Source: an uncultured Pseudomonadota bacterium (GTDB lineage Bacteria; Pseudomonadota; Alphaproteobacteria; RF32; CAG-239). Taken from it: DNA of 37,299 bases. This document shows, piece by piece, positions 18,867 to 28,430 of the stretch (its first letter is position 1; each line of letters starts with the position of its first letter). The notes beneath the pieces were generated by a model. It was not told where the DNA came from and made no database searches. It saw nothing but the letters and a program-made list of their open reading frames with translations. Where the stretch lies: NCBI GenBank assembly GCA_949295995.1, contig CASFNK010000059.1, forward strand, positions 1-37,299, read 5' to 3'. Position numbers and translations under genes: made by a program.

Positions 18867-20948
18867 ATGCCGAGTTATAAAACCCACCCAGGATTAGCCT
18901 ATCCGCTAGGATCGACTTATGATGGCAAGGGAGTAAACTTTGCATTGTTTTCGGCTCATGCCGAAAAGGTAGAACTGTGTTTGTTTGATGTCTCCGGCGC
19001 AGAGGAAATAGCCCGCTTTCCCATAACGGAAAATGACAACAGTATTTGGCATATTTATGTGCAAGGCCTCACCCCTGGTCAAGTTTATGGTTACCGTGTT
19101 TATGGACCGTACAAGCCGTTGGAAGGACATCGCTTTAACCCGAATAAATTATTGATAGACCCCTATGGTCGCAAGCTAATAGGCAAGCTGATTTGGCACA
19201 AAGCAATTTTTGGATACGATGTTGACAGCCCCGAGAAAGACTTGTCTTTTTCTGAGCTTGATAGTGCGCCTTATGTGCCAAAATCAGTCGTTGTTGGCAA
19301 TACTTTTGATTGGGGAGATGATAATGAGATTCGTCCACGCTATCAAATGGATGAAACCATTATCTATGAAACTCACCTTCGAGGTTTTACCAAACTTCAT
19401 CCGCAAATATCAGATGACAAAAGAGGAACTTTTGCCGGCTTTGCTGATAAAAGTGTAACCAGTTATCTGAAATGGCTAGGTATTACGGCAGTGGAGTTTT
19501 TGCCGCTTCATGCCTTTTTTGGCAATCGCCACAAGAAAGGCTATATCAAGGACAATTATTGGGGCTATGAGAGTTTTACATTTTTTGCGCCCGAGCAATT
19601 TTATATGGCCACAGATGAGATTGACGAATTCAAAAGAATGGTCAAAGCATTGCACCAAAAAGGCATAGAAGTTATTTTGGATGTGGTTTATAATCATACC
19701 GGCGAGGGCAACCAAATGGGACCGACATTTTGCTATCGAGGTATAGATAACGCCTCTTATTATACTCTAAATTCGGAAAACAAAAGATATTACTACGACA
19801 GTACAGGGTGTGGAGCTTCATTTAATGTTCAAAACGGCTATGTTTTATCACTGGTTATGGATTCTCTGCGATATTGGATAGAGGAAATGCACGTTGATGG
19901 CTTTCGCTTTGACTTAGCCCCAACGTTGTGTCGTCAGAATAAAGAATTCAGAATGCATTGCGGCTTTTTATATGCCACGGGACAAGACCCATTAACGCGT
20001 CGCACAAAAATGATAGCTGAGCCGTGGGATATAGGTTTTGGCGGATATCAGGTCGGAGCTTTTCCACCGGGTTGGGGACAGTGGAACGATAAATACCGCG
20101 ATACGGTTCGCCGTTTTTGGAAAGGCGACCAAGGACAAGTAGCCGAATTTGCCAGCCGTTTGGCGGGTTCAAGCGATGTCTTTAACCACATGAATCGCGA
20201 TATCTGGAGCAGTATCAATTTTGTAACCGCGCATGATGGATTTAGCCTTAAAGATTTGGTGAGTTATAATTCTAAGCACAATTTCAGCAATGGCGAAAAC
20301 AACCGCGACGGCACGGATAGCAACTGGAGTTGGAATTCTGGCTTTGAAGGCGAAACGCATAATCCAACCATAAAAGAAAACCGCCTGCAAAGACTAAAAG
20401 CCATGACCACAACATTGTTGATGTCTTTTGGGACGCCGATGATGTTAGCCGGAGATGAATTTGCCCATACGCAATTTGGCAATAACAATCCCTATTGTCA
20501 GGATAATGTTTTGACCTGGATAGCTTGGGATGCGATAAGCAAGGGCAATAAAGAGCTGGTTAAATATGTGAGAAGAGTGATTGCGCTGCGCAAGAAATTG
20601 AAGATATTTAACCGTCGCCGTTTCTTTACTGGAAAGGTTGTAAACAAAGGTTATAAAGACTTGACCTGGTATAATGAATTAGGGCAAGAATTCACGAATG
20701 AAAATTGGCATGATGTGAACCGTAAATCCATTTCTTATTGCGTTTATACCGGCAGCCGCTTTGTTTTTGTAATCTTTAATGCCAATTACAATGCGCAAAA
20801 TTGGAAATTACCATTAATAGAAAATAAGTATCATTGGAATTTATTATTAGACAGTTCATCAAAATTCAAAGAAGACACAAAGTTAGGAGCAGGAGAGGTT
20901 ATCTCTGTTCCGGCATGGAGTGTATTGGTCTTTGAAATTAAAAGATAA
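18867..20948 (+). CDS. glgX: Glycogen debranching enzyme GlgX
   Basis: A 693-residue GH13 isoamylase-type enzyme that hydrolyses alpha-1,6 branch points, mainly on phosphorylase-trimmed limit dextrin. The N-terminal CBM48 (about 10-110, GSTYDGKGVNFALFSAHAEK) precedes the barrel. The catalytic residues are D349 (VDGFRFDLAPTL), E385 (KMIAEPWDIG) and D457 (TAHDGFSLKDLV). The substrate loop GENNRDGTDSN is typical of GlgX/TreX. It sits between glgB and malQ with a 20-base and an 11-base gap, and GGAG precedes its ATG, so it is clearly co-transcribed. Confidence 0.96.
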   Translation: MPSYKTHPGLAYPLGSTYDGKGVNFALFSAHAEKVELCLFDVSGAEEIARFPITENDNSIWHIYVQGLTPGQVYGYRVYGPYKPLEGHRFNPNKLLIDPYGRKLIGKLIWHKAIFGYDVDSPEKDLSFSELDSAPYVPKSVVVGNTFDWGDDNEIRPRYQMDETIIYETHLRGFTKLHPQISDDKRGTFAGFADKSVTSYLKWLGITAVEFLPLHAFFGNRHKKGYIKDNYWGYESFTFFAPEQFYMATDEIDEFKRMVKALHQKGIEVILDVVYNHTGEGNQMGPTFCYRGIDNASYYTLNSENKRYYYDSTGCGASFNVQNGYVLSLVMDSLRYWIEEMHVDGFRFDLAPTLCRQNKEFRMHCGFLYATGQDPLTRRTKMIAEPWDIGFGGYQVGAFPPGWGQWNDKYRDTVRRFWKGDQGQVAEFASRLAGSSDVFNHMNRDIWSSINFVTAHDGFSLKDLVSYNSKHNFSNGENNRDGTDSNWSWNSGFEGETHNPTIKENRLQRLKAMTTTLLMSFGTPMMLAGDEFAHTQFGNNNPYCQDNVLTWIAWDAISKGNKELVKYVRRVIALRKKLKIFNRRRFFTGKVVNKGYKDLTWYNELGQEFTNENWHDVNRKSISYCVYTGSRFVFVIFNANYNAQNWKLPLIENKYHWNLLLDSSSKFKEDTKLGAGEVISVPAWSVLVFEIKR

Positions 20949-20959
20949 AGGAGACGGGA

Positions 20960-23110
20960 ATGGAAGAAAAACTCAAACAACTAGCCGATAAATTAGGCAT
21001 AGCCACCACCTATTCCGATGCGGGCTTAGTTAAAAAAGAATATGAAATTCCCGATACAACAATTAGATTTATTGCTGAAAAATTAGGCTATAAAGCAGGC
21101 AATTTAGGTGAGGTAGAAAAATCTTTAGCTGATTTTGAAAAGCGGCGTTGGCAAAGGACCTTAGAAAATATCTATGTTGTCGAGCAAGGTAATATTCATA
21201 TTGACGCGGTGGTACCCAATGAGCAAACACAAAGTTACTTTGCCTTAAAGGTTGAAAATTCAGATACGGGAATAAGTTCAGATGTTACCTTTGAAATTCA
21301 TCCGACAGGCGAGACCTCCTCAATAGGCAAAACAATTTATGCTAAAATGTTGCTTACCATCACCAGCGAACTCCCGATAGGATATTATAATATCACTTTT
21401 ACCGTTGGCGATAAGAGTTATAAAAGCAAGTTAGCGGTAGCTCCGAAAGAATGTTATGAGAATGAATTGTTAAAGGAAGGCAAAGCCTGGGGCTATGCTG
21501 TTCAACTTTATTCTCTGAAAAGTGAGCATAACTGGGGGGTCGGAGATTTTACCGACTTGCAACGATTTATAGAAATATGTGCTCGCAGCGGAGCAAATGT
21601 AATCGGTTTGAATCCGCTTAATGTTTTGGTTCATACGTTTCCAGAGAATGCCAGCCCGTACAGTTCTATCAGTCGCTTATTCTTAAATCCGCTATATATT
21701 GATATTGAAGCGGTTCCTGAATATAAGCCCGAAGACAAAGAAGCGATAAAAGATAAATTAGAAGAAGTCCGCGCCAGTGAATTAATCCGTTATGAAGAAG
21801 TTTATCCGCTGAAAATAGAAGTTTTGGAAAAATTATACGGGCGCTTTATGGCAGATTTAACGAGTCAAAGACAAAGAGAGTTTCACGAATTCGTAGAGGC
21901 TCAGGGAGAAGATTTACACCGCTTGGCTTTGTTCCAAACTTTGTATGATATAAAGAGTACCTACCGTGTTGGCGGATGGAAAGGTTGGGAAGATGAGTTC
22001 CAAAATCCCAATACGCCGGAGGTTAGAAAATTTGCGGAAGAATATGCCGATAAAATTCGTTTCTTTAAGTTTTTGCAGTTTGAGACCTTTCGCCAATTTA
22101 AACAAGTAGAAGAAAAAATCAAAGAATGCGGATTAAAGATTGGTTTATATCGTGATTTGGCAGTAGGTGTCGGCAAAGACAGTGCAGAGCTTTGGTCGGA
22201 CCACGATTTGTTTATTAAAGATTTAGGAGCCGGAGCCCCGCCGGACGCAATGTTTACGGCAGGGCAGAAATGGTGCTTGGGAGCATTTAATCCATACGTT
22301 TTAAAAGAGCGTTGCTATGAGCCGTTTATAAAGATTTTGCGAGCCAATATGCAAGGAGCAGGGGCTTTGCGAATGGACCATGTGATGTGGTTGACAAGAT
22401 TATATATGATACCCGATAAAGATGAAACAATCGGAACTTATATTCAGTATAACCTGAAAGATATGCTGAACATTGTCGCCATAGAGAGTTGGCGGAATAA
22501 ATGCCAGATAGTAGGCGAGAGTATAGGCAATGTTCCGGAAGGCTTTATAGAACAATTAGAGGCCAAAAACGTTTATGCCTTGAGTGTTTTATGGGAAGAA
22601 AGAAAAGACATGGGCTGGGGTGATTTTAATGCACCTTGGGAATATAGGCTAAAAACATTTACATCGGTCGGAACGCATGATATGCCGCCGTTAAAGATGT
22701 GGTGGTTTGGTTACGATATTGCATTAAAATACGATTTGCAAATGATAACCGAGGAAGAAAAGACAAACGACTACCATAAACGCGAACAAGACCGTTGGAA
22801 ATTATTACATGCGTTGGATATCAACGGCTGTTGGCCGGAAGACAACTTGCGCAAAGGAGATTATCTGTACGGAGAGGCTTATCCGGAAGGGATAGAAGAG
22901 GCAGTGCATACTTTTGCCGCCAAAACCAATTCAAAAGTATTTTTGGCGCAGTTGGAGGATATATTGCATGTTGAAAAATTGCAAAATCTCCCCGGAACGG
23001 ATATTGATAAATACCCGAACTGGCGTCGTAAATTGCCGATTGCTTTGGAAAAATTGGAAGATGACATTGCCTATATCCGCAATATCAACGCCATACATAA
23101 GGCAAGATAA
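20960..23110 (+). CDS. malQ: 4-alpha-glucanotransferase (amylomaltase)
   Basis: A 716-residue GH77 disproportionating enzyme that moves alpha-1,4-glucan segments between maltodextrins and releases glucose. Residues about 65-165 are a beta-sandwich N-terminal domain of the E. coli MalQ type. The GH77 barrel starts near 175 with GYAVQLYSLKSEHNWGVGDF. The nucleophile is D473 (ALRMDHVMWLTRLY), the acid/base E520 (IVGESIGNVPEGF, in place of the common EDLG), and D574 (VGTHDMPPLKMWW). GGAG precedes the ATG. Last gene of the operon, closed by a strong hairpin. It fits with glgX, since debranching releases linear dextrins that MalQ can lengthen or shorten. Confidence 0.95.
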   Translation: MEEKLKQLADKLGIATTYSDAGLVKKEYEIPDTTIRFIAEKLGYKAGNLGEVEKSLADFEKRRWQRTLENIYVVEQGNIHIDAVVPNEQTQSYFALKVENSDTGISSDVTFEIHPTGETSSIGKTIYAKMLLTITSELPIGYYNITFTVGDKSYKSKLAVAPKECYENELLKEGKAWGYAVQLYSLKSEHNWGVGDFTDLQRFIEICARSGANVIGLNPLNVLVHTFPENASPYSSISRLFLNPLYIDIEAVPEYKPEDKEAIKDKLEEVRASELIRYEEVYPLKIEVLEKLYGRFMADLTSQRQREFHEFVEAQGEDLHRLALFQTLYDIKSTYRVGGWKGWEDEFQNPNTPEVRKFAEEYADKIRFFKFLQFETFRQFKQVEEKIKECGLKIGLYRDLAVGVGKDSAELWSDHDLFIKDLGAGAPPDAMFTAGQKWCLGAFNPYVLKERCYEPFIKILRANMQGAGALRMDHVMWLTRLYMIPDKDETIGTYIQYNLKDMLNIVAIESWRNKCQIVGESIGNVPEGFIEQLEAKNVYALSVLWEERKDMGWGDFNAPWEYRLKTFTSVGTHDMPPLKMWWFGYDIALKYDLQMITEEEKTNDYHKREQDRWKLLHALDINGCWPEDNLRKGDYLYGEAYPEGIEEAVHTFAAKTNSKVFLAQLEDILHVEKLQNLPGTDIDKYPNWRRKLPIALEKLEDDIAYIRNINAIHKAR

Positions 23111-23120
23111 AGAATAAAAA

Positions 23121-23145
23121 AATACCGGAGATTTTCTCCGGTATT
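23121..23145. terminator. Bidirectional terminator between malQ and flgL
   Basis: AATACCGGAGA (23121-23131), three-base loop, TCTCCGGTATT (23135-23145), flanked by A's on the left and T's on the right. It is adjacent to the stop codons of both convergent genes. Confidence 0.9.
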
Positions 23146-23147
23146 TT

Positions 23148-25385
23148 TTAGTTCATATAATTGAGTAAACTCAAACTCATGGCTTGTTGGAGTACCGCGT
23201 ATGAGGCCTCCAAATTTTGTGATGCTAAAAGCAACTTAGTTGCAGCTTCGGTTTTATCAACATCTTTAAGCGAGCTGATGTTATTTTCCATATTGGCCGC
23301 CAAGTTGGTCTGGTTTTCCATGGTTTGGTTTAAGACCACATAGTTGGCATTAATTTTGGCTGAGATTGAGTAAATATCAGCATTTTGCACGGTTGCATTC
23401 TCTCCGGCATTAAACAAAGCCTCGCTGATTAAATCAAGAGCTTCATTAACGCGGTCAAGCGGATTTTGAGAATCAATCGTTCCGACAAACTCATCAGCCG
23501 GATTTCTGGTATCAACCAAATTGCCTTGTGCGATTGTACCCAAAGCGCGGAAGAGTTTTTCAAATGCAGGGTCTCCGGCATTAATATCAAAATTAAGAGT
23601 TTGATTTTCAGAAATACGTTTTTCGGAATCTAAATTACCGCCTTGGTAATAAGATTCGTTAGATAAACTCCAAGATCTGGATGCCGGAATGGTTGTTGTC
23701 GGAAAACGAGACGGATCAACCGTAACATAGAGCTGAGTTCCGTCATCACTGATACCGGTAACTTGAACCTGACTGGCAATATTGTTATTATTAAATCCTT
23801 CCATATTGATAACCGAACCAACAGGGAAAGATTTGCTGATAGTAAGGTTATTTGTAGGATTAACGACAGCATCTTCGGCAATAGGAGTTGATTCATCGAA
23901 AGTAATAGTTTTTCCGTCAGCCGACACCGATTTAACAGTATAAGCCTTAGCATTATTTCCGGCAGCATCACCACCCAAAACAATGGTATCACCGGCACTT
24001 AAAGTTTGAAAAGCACCATATTGTGTTGCGTTCAGAGTATTTTTGTCGCTGTTAAAAGTGAGGGTTCCGGTCGTTTTGTCATTAGCGGTTAAGACGGGTT
24101 TTAGGAAACCTCCGGCATTAGCGGCAGTAATCGTTCCTTGGTTAGTATTTGTTCCGTTAAGTTGTAGGGTTATTGCGCCGGTATCATCAGCATTCACCGA
24201 AAAATCAGATAAGTCGGCACTGGAATTAGATGGATATTGAATATTAATACCATCATAATAGGCTTGGAAAGCATCCAAAGATGTAAAAGGGATATTGACC
24301 GGAGGTTGGCTAGAAACACCGCCGCCGAACAAATATTTTCCGTTTGCGAAAGTATTAAGGCTGTCCACCAACATCTTTAAAGTCGTGAAAGCCTGTTGTT
24401 GGAGTTGTTGCATTTCACGATATTGGTCGGCGGACATAGTGTAAGGCTCGCCTGTTTCCACCCCACTGACATTTAATACGCTTGACGAGCCGTTAATGGT
24501 ATAGGGCGGAAAAGTAAAGGTTGCGCCATTAAAGGAGAAATCGGCATTAGCAGGAAGTTTTGCCTGTAAAGCAGCCATAACACCTTGAGCATCTGTTGCT
24601 CCGCTGATGTCGATATTATTGCCTGTTGAATTATCGGCAAAGGTGTATTGAACACCATTAACGGTAATAGTGGTACCCAAATAATCGGCCACGGTATTAT
24701 TTGTAAAGGTAATTTCGCCGCCGGTGTAATCAGGGGTGAGGTTTTGTCCGCCGGAAGTTGTGGTAATAGGGGTTCCGGTAGTAACGCCGTTAGCCGAAAT
24801 AATGGTTGAATCATTAGCCACAGTTCCCAACGGGTAGGTAAATGTCGTTCCGTTAAAGTTATAATTGGCATTAGCGGGAAGTTTATTTTCCAAAGCATCC
24901 ATCACATCTTGAGCAGAGGTTGCGCCGTTAATGTCAATATTATTTCCGGTGGCATCATTCGCAAAAGTATAGGTTACCCCGCCAATAATAATTGTTTTTC
25001 CCAAATAATCAGCGGGATCATTACTGGTAAAAGTAAGTTCACCACCGGTTTCATCAGTTGTTGTTGTGGAAGTGCTGCCGGTAACGAGACCGCTAAAGCT
25101 GGTTAAAGCGCTTTTGAAGTCATTAATAGCATCTTGAATAGATTCCATAGAAGTATTCATGGTTTTAATTTCGACTTCGGTAATTTTGTTATTTTCCATA
25201 AAATTATTAGTAACGCCCAGCATAGCTTCCAGCGATACAATAGTGGAGGCACTCATCCCATAACCGGAATAATTTTGAGCTTTTAACCCTGTAATAGATT
25301 GATAGCTATAAAGATCGACCATTTTTTTATTAGCAATAGTATCATTGGTCATTCTCATATAAGTTGCATAAGTAGGTACTCTCAT
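23148..25385 (-). CDS. flgL: Flagellar hook-filament junction protein FlgL, enlarged by a tandem repeat
   Basis: A 745-residue axial protein that joins hook and filament with FlgK. The flagellin-like N helix (residues 1-100: RVPTYATYMRMTNDTIANKK, SITGLKAQNYSGYGMS) and the C helix (about 640-745, ending LLASQNLEASYAVLQQAMSL) are well conserved with alphaproteobacterial FlgL. The central exposed part is much longer than in E. coli FlgL (317 residues). Residues 113-205 and 221-313 are two copies of one domain, and residues about 440-560 form a further beta-rich stretch. GGAGG lies before the ATG. Last gene of the flagellar operon, 16 bases after flgK. Confidence 0.9.
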   Translation of the reverse strand: MRVPTYATYMRMTNDTIANKKMVDLYSYQSITGLKAQNYSGYGMSASTIVSLEAMLGVTNNFMENNKITEVEIKTMNTSMESIQDAINDFKSALTSFSGLVTGSTSTTTTDETGGELTFTSNDPADYLGKTIIIGGVTYTFANDATGNNIDINGATSAQDVMDALENKLPANANYNFNGTTFTYPLGTVANDSTIISANGVTTGTPITTTSGGQNLTPDYTGGEITFTNNTVADYLGTTITVNGVQYTFADNSTGNNIDISGATDAQGVMAALQAKLPANADFSFNGATFTFPPYTINGSSSVLNVSGVETGEPYTMSADQYREMQQLQQQAFTTLKMLVDSLNTFANGKYLFGGGVSSQPPVNIPFTSLDAFQAYYDGINIQYPSNSSADLSDFSVNADDTGAITLQLNGTNTNQGTITAANAGGFLKPVLTANDKTTGTLTFNSDKNTLNATQYGAFQTLSAGDTIVLGGDAAGNNAKAYTVKSVSADGKTITFDESTPIAEDAVVNPTNNLTISKSFPVGSVINMEGFNNNNIASQVQVTGISDDGTQLYVTVDPSRFPTTTIPASRSWSLSNESYYQGGNLDSEKRISENQTLNFDINAGDPAFEKLFRALGTIAQGNLVDTRNPADEFVGTIDSQNPLDRVNEALDLISEALFNAGENATVQNADIYSISAKINANYVVLNQTMENQTNLAANMENNISSLKDVDKTEAATKLLLASQNLEASYAVLQQAMSLSLLNYMN
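24447..24725 (-). repeat. FlgL insert repeat, copy 2
   Basis: Encodes FlgL residues 221-313. It reads TGGEITFTNNTVADYLGTTI, then GVQYTFADNSTGNNIDISGA, LPANADFSFNGATFTFP and VSGVETGEP, in register with copy 1. The period is 108 residues (324 bases). Confidence 0.9.
24771..25049 (-). repeat. FlgL insert repeat, copy 1
   Basis: Encodes FlgL residues 113-205. It reads TGGELTFTSNDPADYLGKTI, then GVTYTFANDATGNNIDINGA, LPANANYNFNGTTFTYP and ANGVTTGTP. Most positions match copy 2, but the copies have diverged, so the duplication is real and not recent. Confidence 0.9.
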
Positions 25386-25401
25386 TTTTTAGTCCTCCCT
25401 A

Positions 25402-27585
25402 TTAAAGCATACTAAGCAAAATGTCTAACATTTCTTTAGACGCGGTAAAAGTTTGCGCACAAGCGGCATAGCTTTGCTGAAAGATAATGAGTTGAGCCAG
25501 CTCTTGGTCTTGATCCACACCGCTGAGTGTTGCTTCCTTCATGGAAATAGAATCAGTCAATTCTTGCTGATAGCTCAAGTTTGCTTGAGCACTACTTGTT
25601 TCGGTAGCGACCGAACCTACGAAAGTAGAAGCATAGTTTGCAAGAGTAGTACTGGTTTGAGCAATATTTCCGGCTTGAGCAAAAGTTAAAGATTCGCTAA
25701 AGACCGCAGCCATATCATTAGCAATATTATTAGCGGCAGGGTTCAACTGGAACTCACCGGAATTTGTGTTAAATTCAGGAGAGCCTGAGGCGATAGCAGC
25801 AGGATTTTCCATCAAATCTTCCCGAACGGCAATTGAGCCGGCAGCATCAGCATTTGAAGGATGCATACCGATTCTCTCTAAGAATCCTGAAGTTTGTCCG
25901 TTAACGGCTTGTTCGCTGATTTCTAATTGTTCGCCGGAAGTATTGTTAATTTGTAAAACATAACCGTTTCCGTTAGGAATAAGCGAGGCTTTAATTTGTC
26001 CGTTTAAATTGTCGTCGGAATTGATTTTGTTCACGATTGTTTGCAAGTTATCACTGGACGAAATAGTAATAGAACCAAGATTGGTGTTATTACCTGTAGC
26101 AAAATTGAGAGTGATGGGGTTCGTTACGCCGAGATTAGCGGTCAATCCCAACACATTTGAATCATAAACATTTTCATTTGTTGTACTGGTGAAGAAATCA
26201 TTGAGTCCGAAGAAATAAGAAAAGCCTTGCATTGTCCGGTCGGCAATATTATCACCGTTGACATCATATTGAATTGTAACATCTTGTTGTTCGCTTCCTG
26301 GAGTAGAAGATGCCAAATCTTGAACGGCGAAAGAGTAATTACTGTCGCCCGTATTAATCACAAGTTTTCCGTCATCATTAATTTGCGCGTATGCTTGAGG
26401 CAGGTTTGCTCCATCGGCAGCAGTCAACCAGTCGTTTAACAATCCGACCATATCAGATACACTACCTCCCGCATCAGGAAAACCTAAGCCGCCGAGTAAA
26501 GTTGTAGTTGCAACTTGATTGCCGTTTGAATCAAAGATGGTAAAATGCACATCTCCGTTAGAGATTTGAATATTTTGATTATCAGGATCAATAAAAGTTC
26601 TGGTACCCGTGAGTTCTGACGGGGCATTCGGGTAGGCGGTACCGCGGTTATGCATTTGGTTAATATTGTCTTTCAAAACCCCGGCCAATTCATTGAGTTG
26701 AGATTGTAGGGACGGTAATAAATTATCTCGGATATCAATTAAACCTTTGAGCTCTCCGTCTCGAATAGTATTTGTAATATCTTGTCCGTCAACCATAATA
26801 CCGTTAATTCCGCCGCCGGCGTAAGAACTGGTCGGGCTGGCCTGAGCCACGGCACTATGAGATACATAGTGTGGATAGCGATCTAATAAAGTAATACCGC
26901 CGTTGGTTTGAATAACAATTTCACCATTTTCACGTTTAAAATAAGAAATATCAATCAAACCACTGAGTTCACGCAAGGCTTGGTCTCGCTGATCTTCCAA
27001 ATCGGCAACACCATCATAATTTAAGACTTTATATTTGACGATTTGGTCGTTAAGAGCTTGTAGCTTGTCCAAATAATCATTAATTTGTTCACACGCTTCT
27101 GTAACATTTAAATCAGCATCACCGCGCAACTTTTGAATTTCGGTAGTAAGCGAATTCAAACGCTTTGCAAGAGTGCTGGCATTAGTCAAAAGGGTGTATC
27201 GTCCCGAAGCAGAAGTTACATCAGACGCAAAAGTTTCAATAGCCGATTGCAGGTCGCCGACATTAGCGGCAATAGAGTTATTTCCCTGAGGGGTTCCCAA
27301 TAGCGTTTCAGCTTTTTCCAAATATTCGCTTTTGGCGCTAAAATTATTTGTGGTACTGTTAGAAGAAAGATAGCTTTTAAGCAATCCTTCATTGACGGTA
27401 CGCGTAATATCACCAAGCTGAACACCGACACTTGAGCCTCCCAAGACCACATTATTTTGTGCGGCGGTTTTTCTAGTATAGCCGGCGGTATCGACATTGG
27501 CAATATTGCTGCTGACGATATTTAATTGGTTCTGAGCGGCTTTCATACCGCTGAGAGAAGTTTGTAATCCTGCTAACATAACCAT
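25402..27585 (-). CDS. flgK: Flagellar hook-associated protein FlgK
   Basis: A 727-residue hook-filament junction protein (HAP1). The N terminus has the axial-protein signature (LAGLQTSLSGMKAAQNQLNI then VSSNIANVDTAGYTRK, residues 4-41). The C terminus has the matching helix (LSGVDQDQELAQLIIFQQSY then AACAQTFTASKEMLDILLSM). The central region is beta-rich and longer than the 547 residues of E. coli FlgK, in line with the enlarged FlgL beside it. The ATG at 27585 follows AGGAG by eight bases, and that site overlaps the stop of the upstream FlgN-like gene, which suggests coupled translation. Confidence 0.94.
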   Translation of the reverse strand: MVMLAGLQTSLSGMKAAQNQLNIVSSNIANVDTAGYTRKTAAQNNVVLGGSSVGVQLGDITRTVNEGLLKSYLSSNSTTNNFSAKSEYLEKAETLLGTPQGNNSIAANVGDLQSAIETFASDVTSASGRYTLLTNASTLAKRLNSLTTEIQKLRGDADLNVTEACEQINDYLDKLQALNDQIVKYKVLNYDGVADLEDQRDQALRELSGLIDISYFKRENGEIVIQTNGGITLLDRYPHYVSHSAVAQASPTSSYAGGGINGIMVDGQDITNTIRDGELKGLIDIRDNLLPSLQSQLNELAGVLKDNINQMHNRGTAYPNAPSELTGTRTFIDPDNQNIQISNGDVHFTIFDSNGNQVATTTLLGGLGFPDAGGSVSDMVGLLNDWLTAADGANLPQAYAQINDDGKLVINTGDSNYSFAVQDLASSTPGSEQQDVTIQYDVNGDNIADRTMQGFSYFFGLNDFFTSTTNENVYDSNVLGLTANLGVTNPITLNFATGNNTNLGSITISSSDNLQTIVNKINSDDNLNGQIKASLIPNGNGYVLQINNTSGEQLEISEQAVNGQTSGFLERIGMHPSNADAAGSIAVREDLMENPAAIASGSPEFNTNSGEFQLNPAANNIANDMAAVFSESLTFAQAGNIAQTSTTLANYASTFVGSVATETSSAQANLSYQQELTDSISMKEATLSGVDQDQELAQLIIFQQSYAACAQTFTASKEMLDILLSML

Positions 27586-27596
27586 GGTCTTAACTC

Positions 27597-28052
27597 CTAG
27601 AAAGTACTGTTAATGGCCATAGAACTGTGATGGTTATCCACTTTTGCAAATTCTCCATGCGCGCCATAGGAGGTGGCACTTTTCTTAGTGCAGGCTTTGG
27701 CGGCATTGACAATGCTTCCAATCACAGTTTCACTGGTTTCCATTCTGGTTTTTAATAATAAATTGTTTTCTTGTAATAAGGTATCTAAGTCGGTAGAAAT
27801 CTTTTTAAGATTACTTTTATCCTCTTCGGGCATAGCATTGAGGAGATGTTGATTTTTGATGAAGAAAGCGACCATATTGCGGTAAGCAATAACAATTTTT
27901 GCTTTTTGAGGATACAAATCGCTGACTTTAATGACATTATAGCTCTTCAAAGCCTCATTTTCTTGTTGAATCAAAGCCATAAATTGAGTGATAACATCGA
28001 TATAGTCATCAATTTTTTTCTTCATCTCAATTTGAGAAATCGTTTCAGTCAT
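27597..28052 (-). CDS. Probable FlgN-like flagellar export chaperone
   Basis: A 151-residue, almost wholly helical protein with heptad-like patterns (KKIDDYIDVITQFMALIQQE; LKKISTDLDTLLQENNLLLK). Size, helical build and position directly upstream of flgK and flgL fit FlgN, the cytosolic chaperone that escorts those two proteins to the flagellar export gate. The primary sequence itself is too diverged for me to claim a firm match. The last 30 residues are non-helical and may be a flexible tail. GAGGTG before the ATG overlaps the upstream gene's end (stop at 28061), so it is translationally linked to flgJ and flgK. Confidence 0.6.
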   Translation of the reverse strand: MTETISQIEMKKKIDDYIDVITQFMALIQQENEALKSYNVIKVSDLYPQKAKIVIAYRNMVAFFIKNQHLLNAMPEEDKSNLKKISTDLDTLLQENNLLLKTRMETSETVIGSIVNAAKACTKKSATSYGAHGEFAKVDNHHSSMAINSTF

Positions 28053-28060
28053 GTTTCACC

Positions 28061-28429
28061 TCACAATTTCACTTCAATTTTATCGTTGCTTTGAGAAGAT
28101 GCCGCTTCTTGCATTTTCAAAATAGCCGACATAATATCGTCGGAGACACCGATAGAGCCGGTTTTAGCCATTGCCTTGCCATATTCGTTTAAGAGCAATG
28201 AGCGATAAATTTTTTCAGCATGACCGCCGCCGAACATTCCTTCGGTTGAAATTCCCTCAAACATACTTTCCATCATCTTGGTCATAAAGAATGCTTCAAA
28301 GTCTTGAGCGGCTTCTTGGGCTTCTTCTTTAGAGAGAGTTTTCATTCCGCTCAGCGAAGTATTTGGCTTGGTATTCAAAACCAAAGCCTGAGTATCAAAA
28401 CTATTTATATTTGCGGCCCAAGTACTCAT
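28061..28429 (-). CDS. flgJ: Rod-binding protein, FlgJ N-terminal-domain type
   Basis: A 122-residue protein with the rod-binding domain of FlgJ: KEEAQEAAQDFEAFFMTKMM then ESMFEGIS (residues about 34-61), and FGGGHAEKIYRSLLLNEYGK after it. It helps cap and assemble the flagellar rod in the periplasm. The muramidase domain found in E. coli FlgJ is absent, as is usual in alphaproteobacteria, where a separate enzyme opens the peptidoglycan. I moved the start to ATG 28429, two bases after the flgI stop, because GAGG in the last codons of flgI serves it. No signal peptide is seen. Confidence 0.85.
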   Translation of the reverse strand: MSTWAANINSFDTQALVLNTKPNTSLSGMKTLSKEEAQEAAQDFEAFFMTKMMESMFEGISTEGMFGGGHAEKIYRSLLLNEYGKAMAKTGSIGVSDDIMSAILKMQEAASSQSNDKIEVKL

Positions 28430-28430
28430 A

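Noticed and set aside
24447..25049. CRISPR-like or other short-repeat array within the repetitive-looking 24.4-25.1 kb DNA
   Set aside because: There are only two long diverged copies inside one open frame, with a protein-level period; no short identical repeats or spacers exist.
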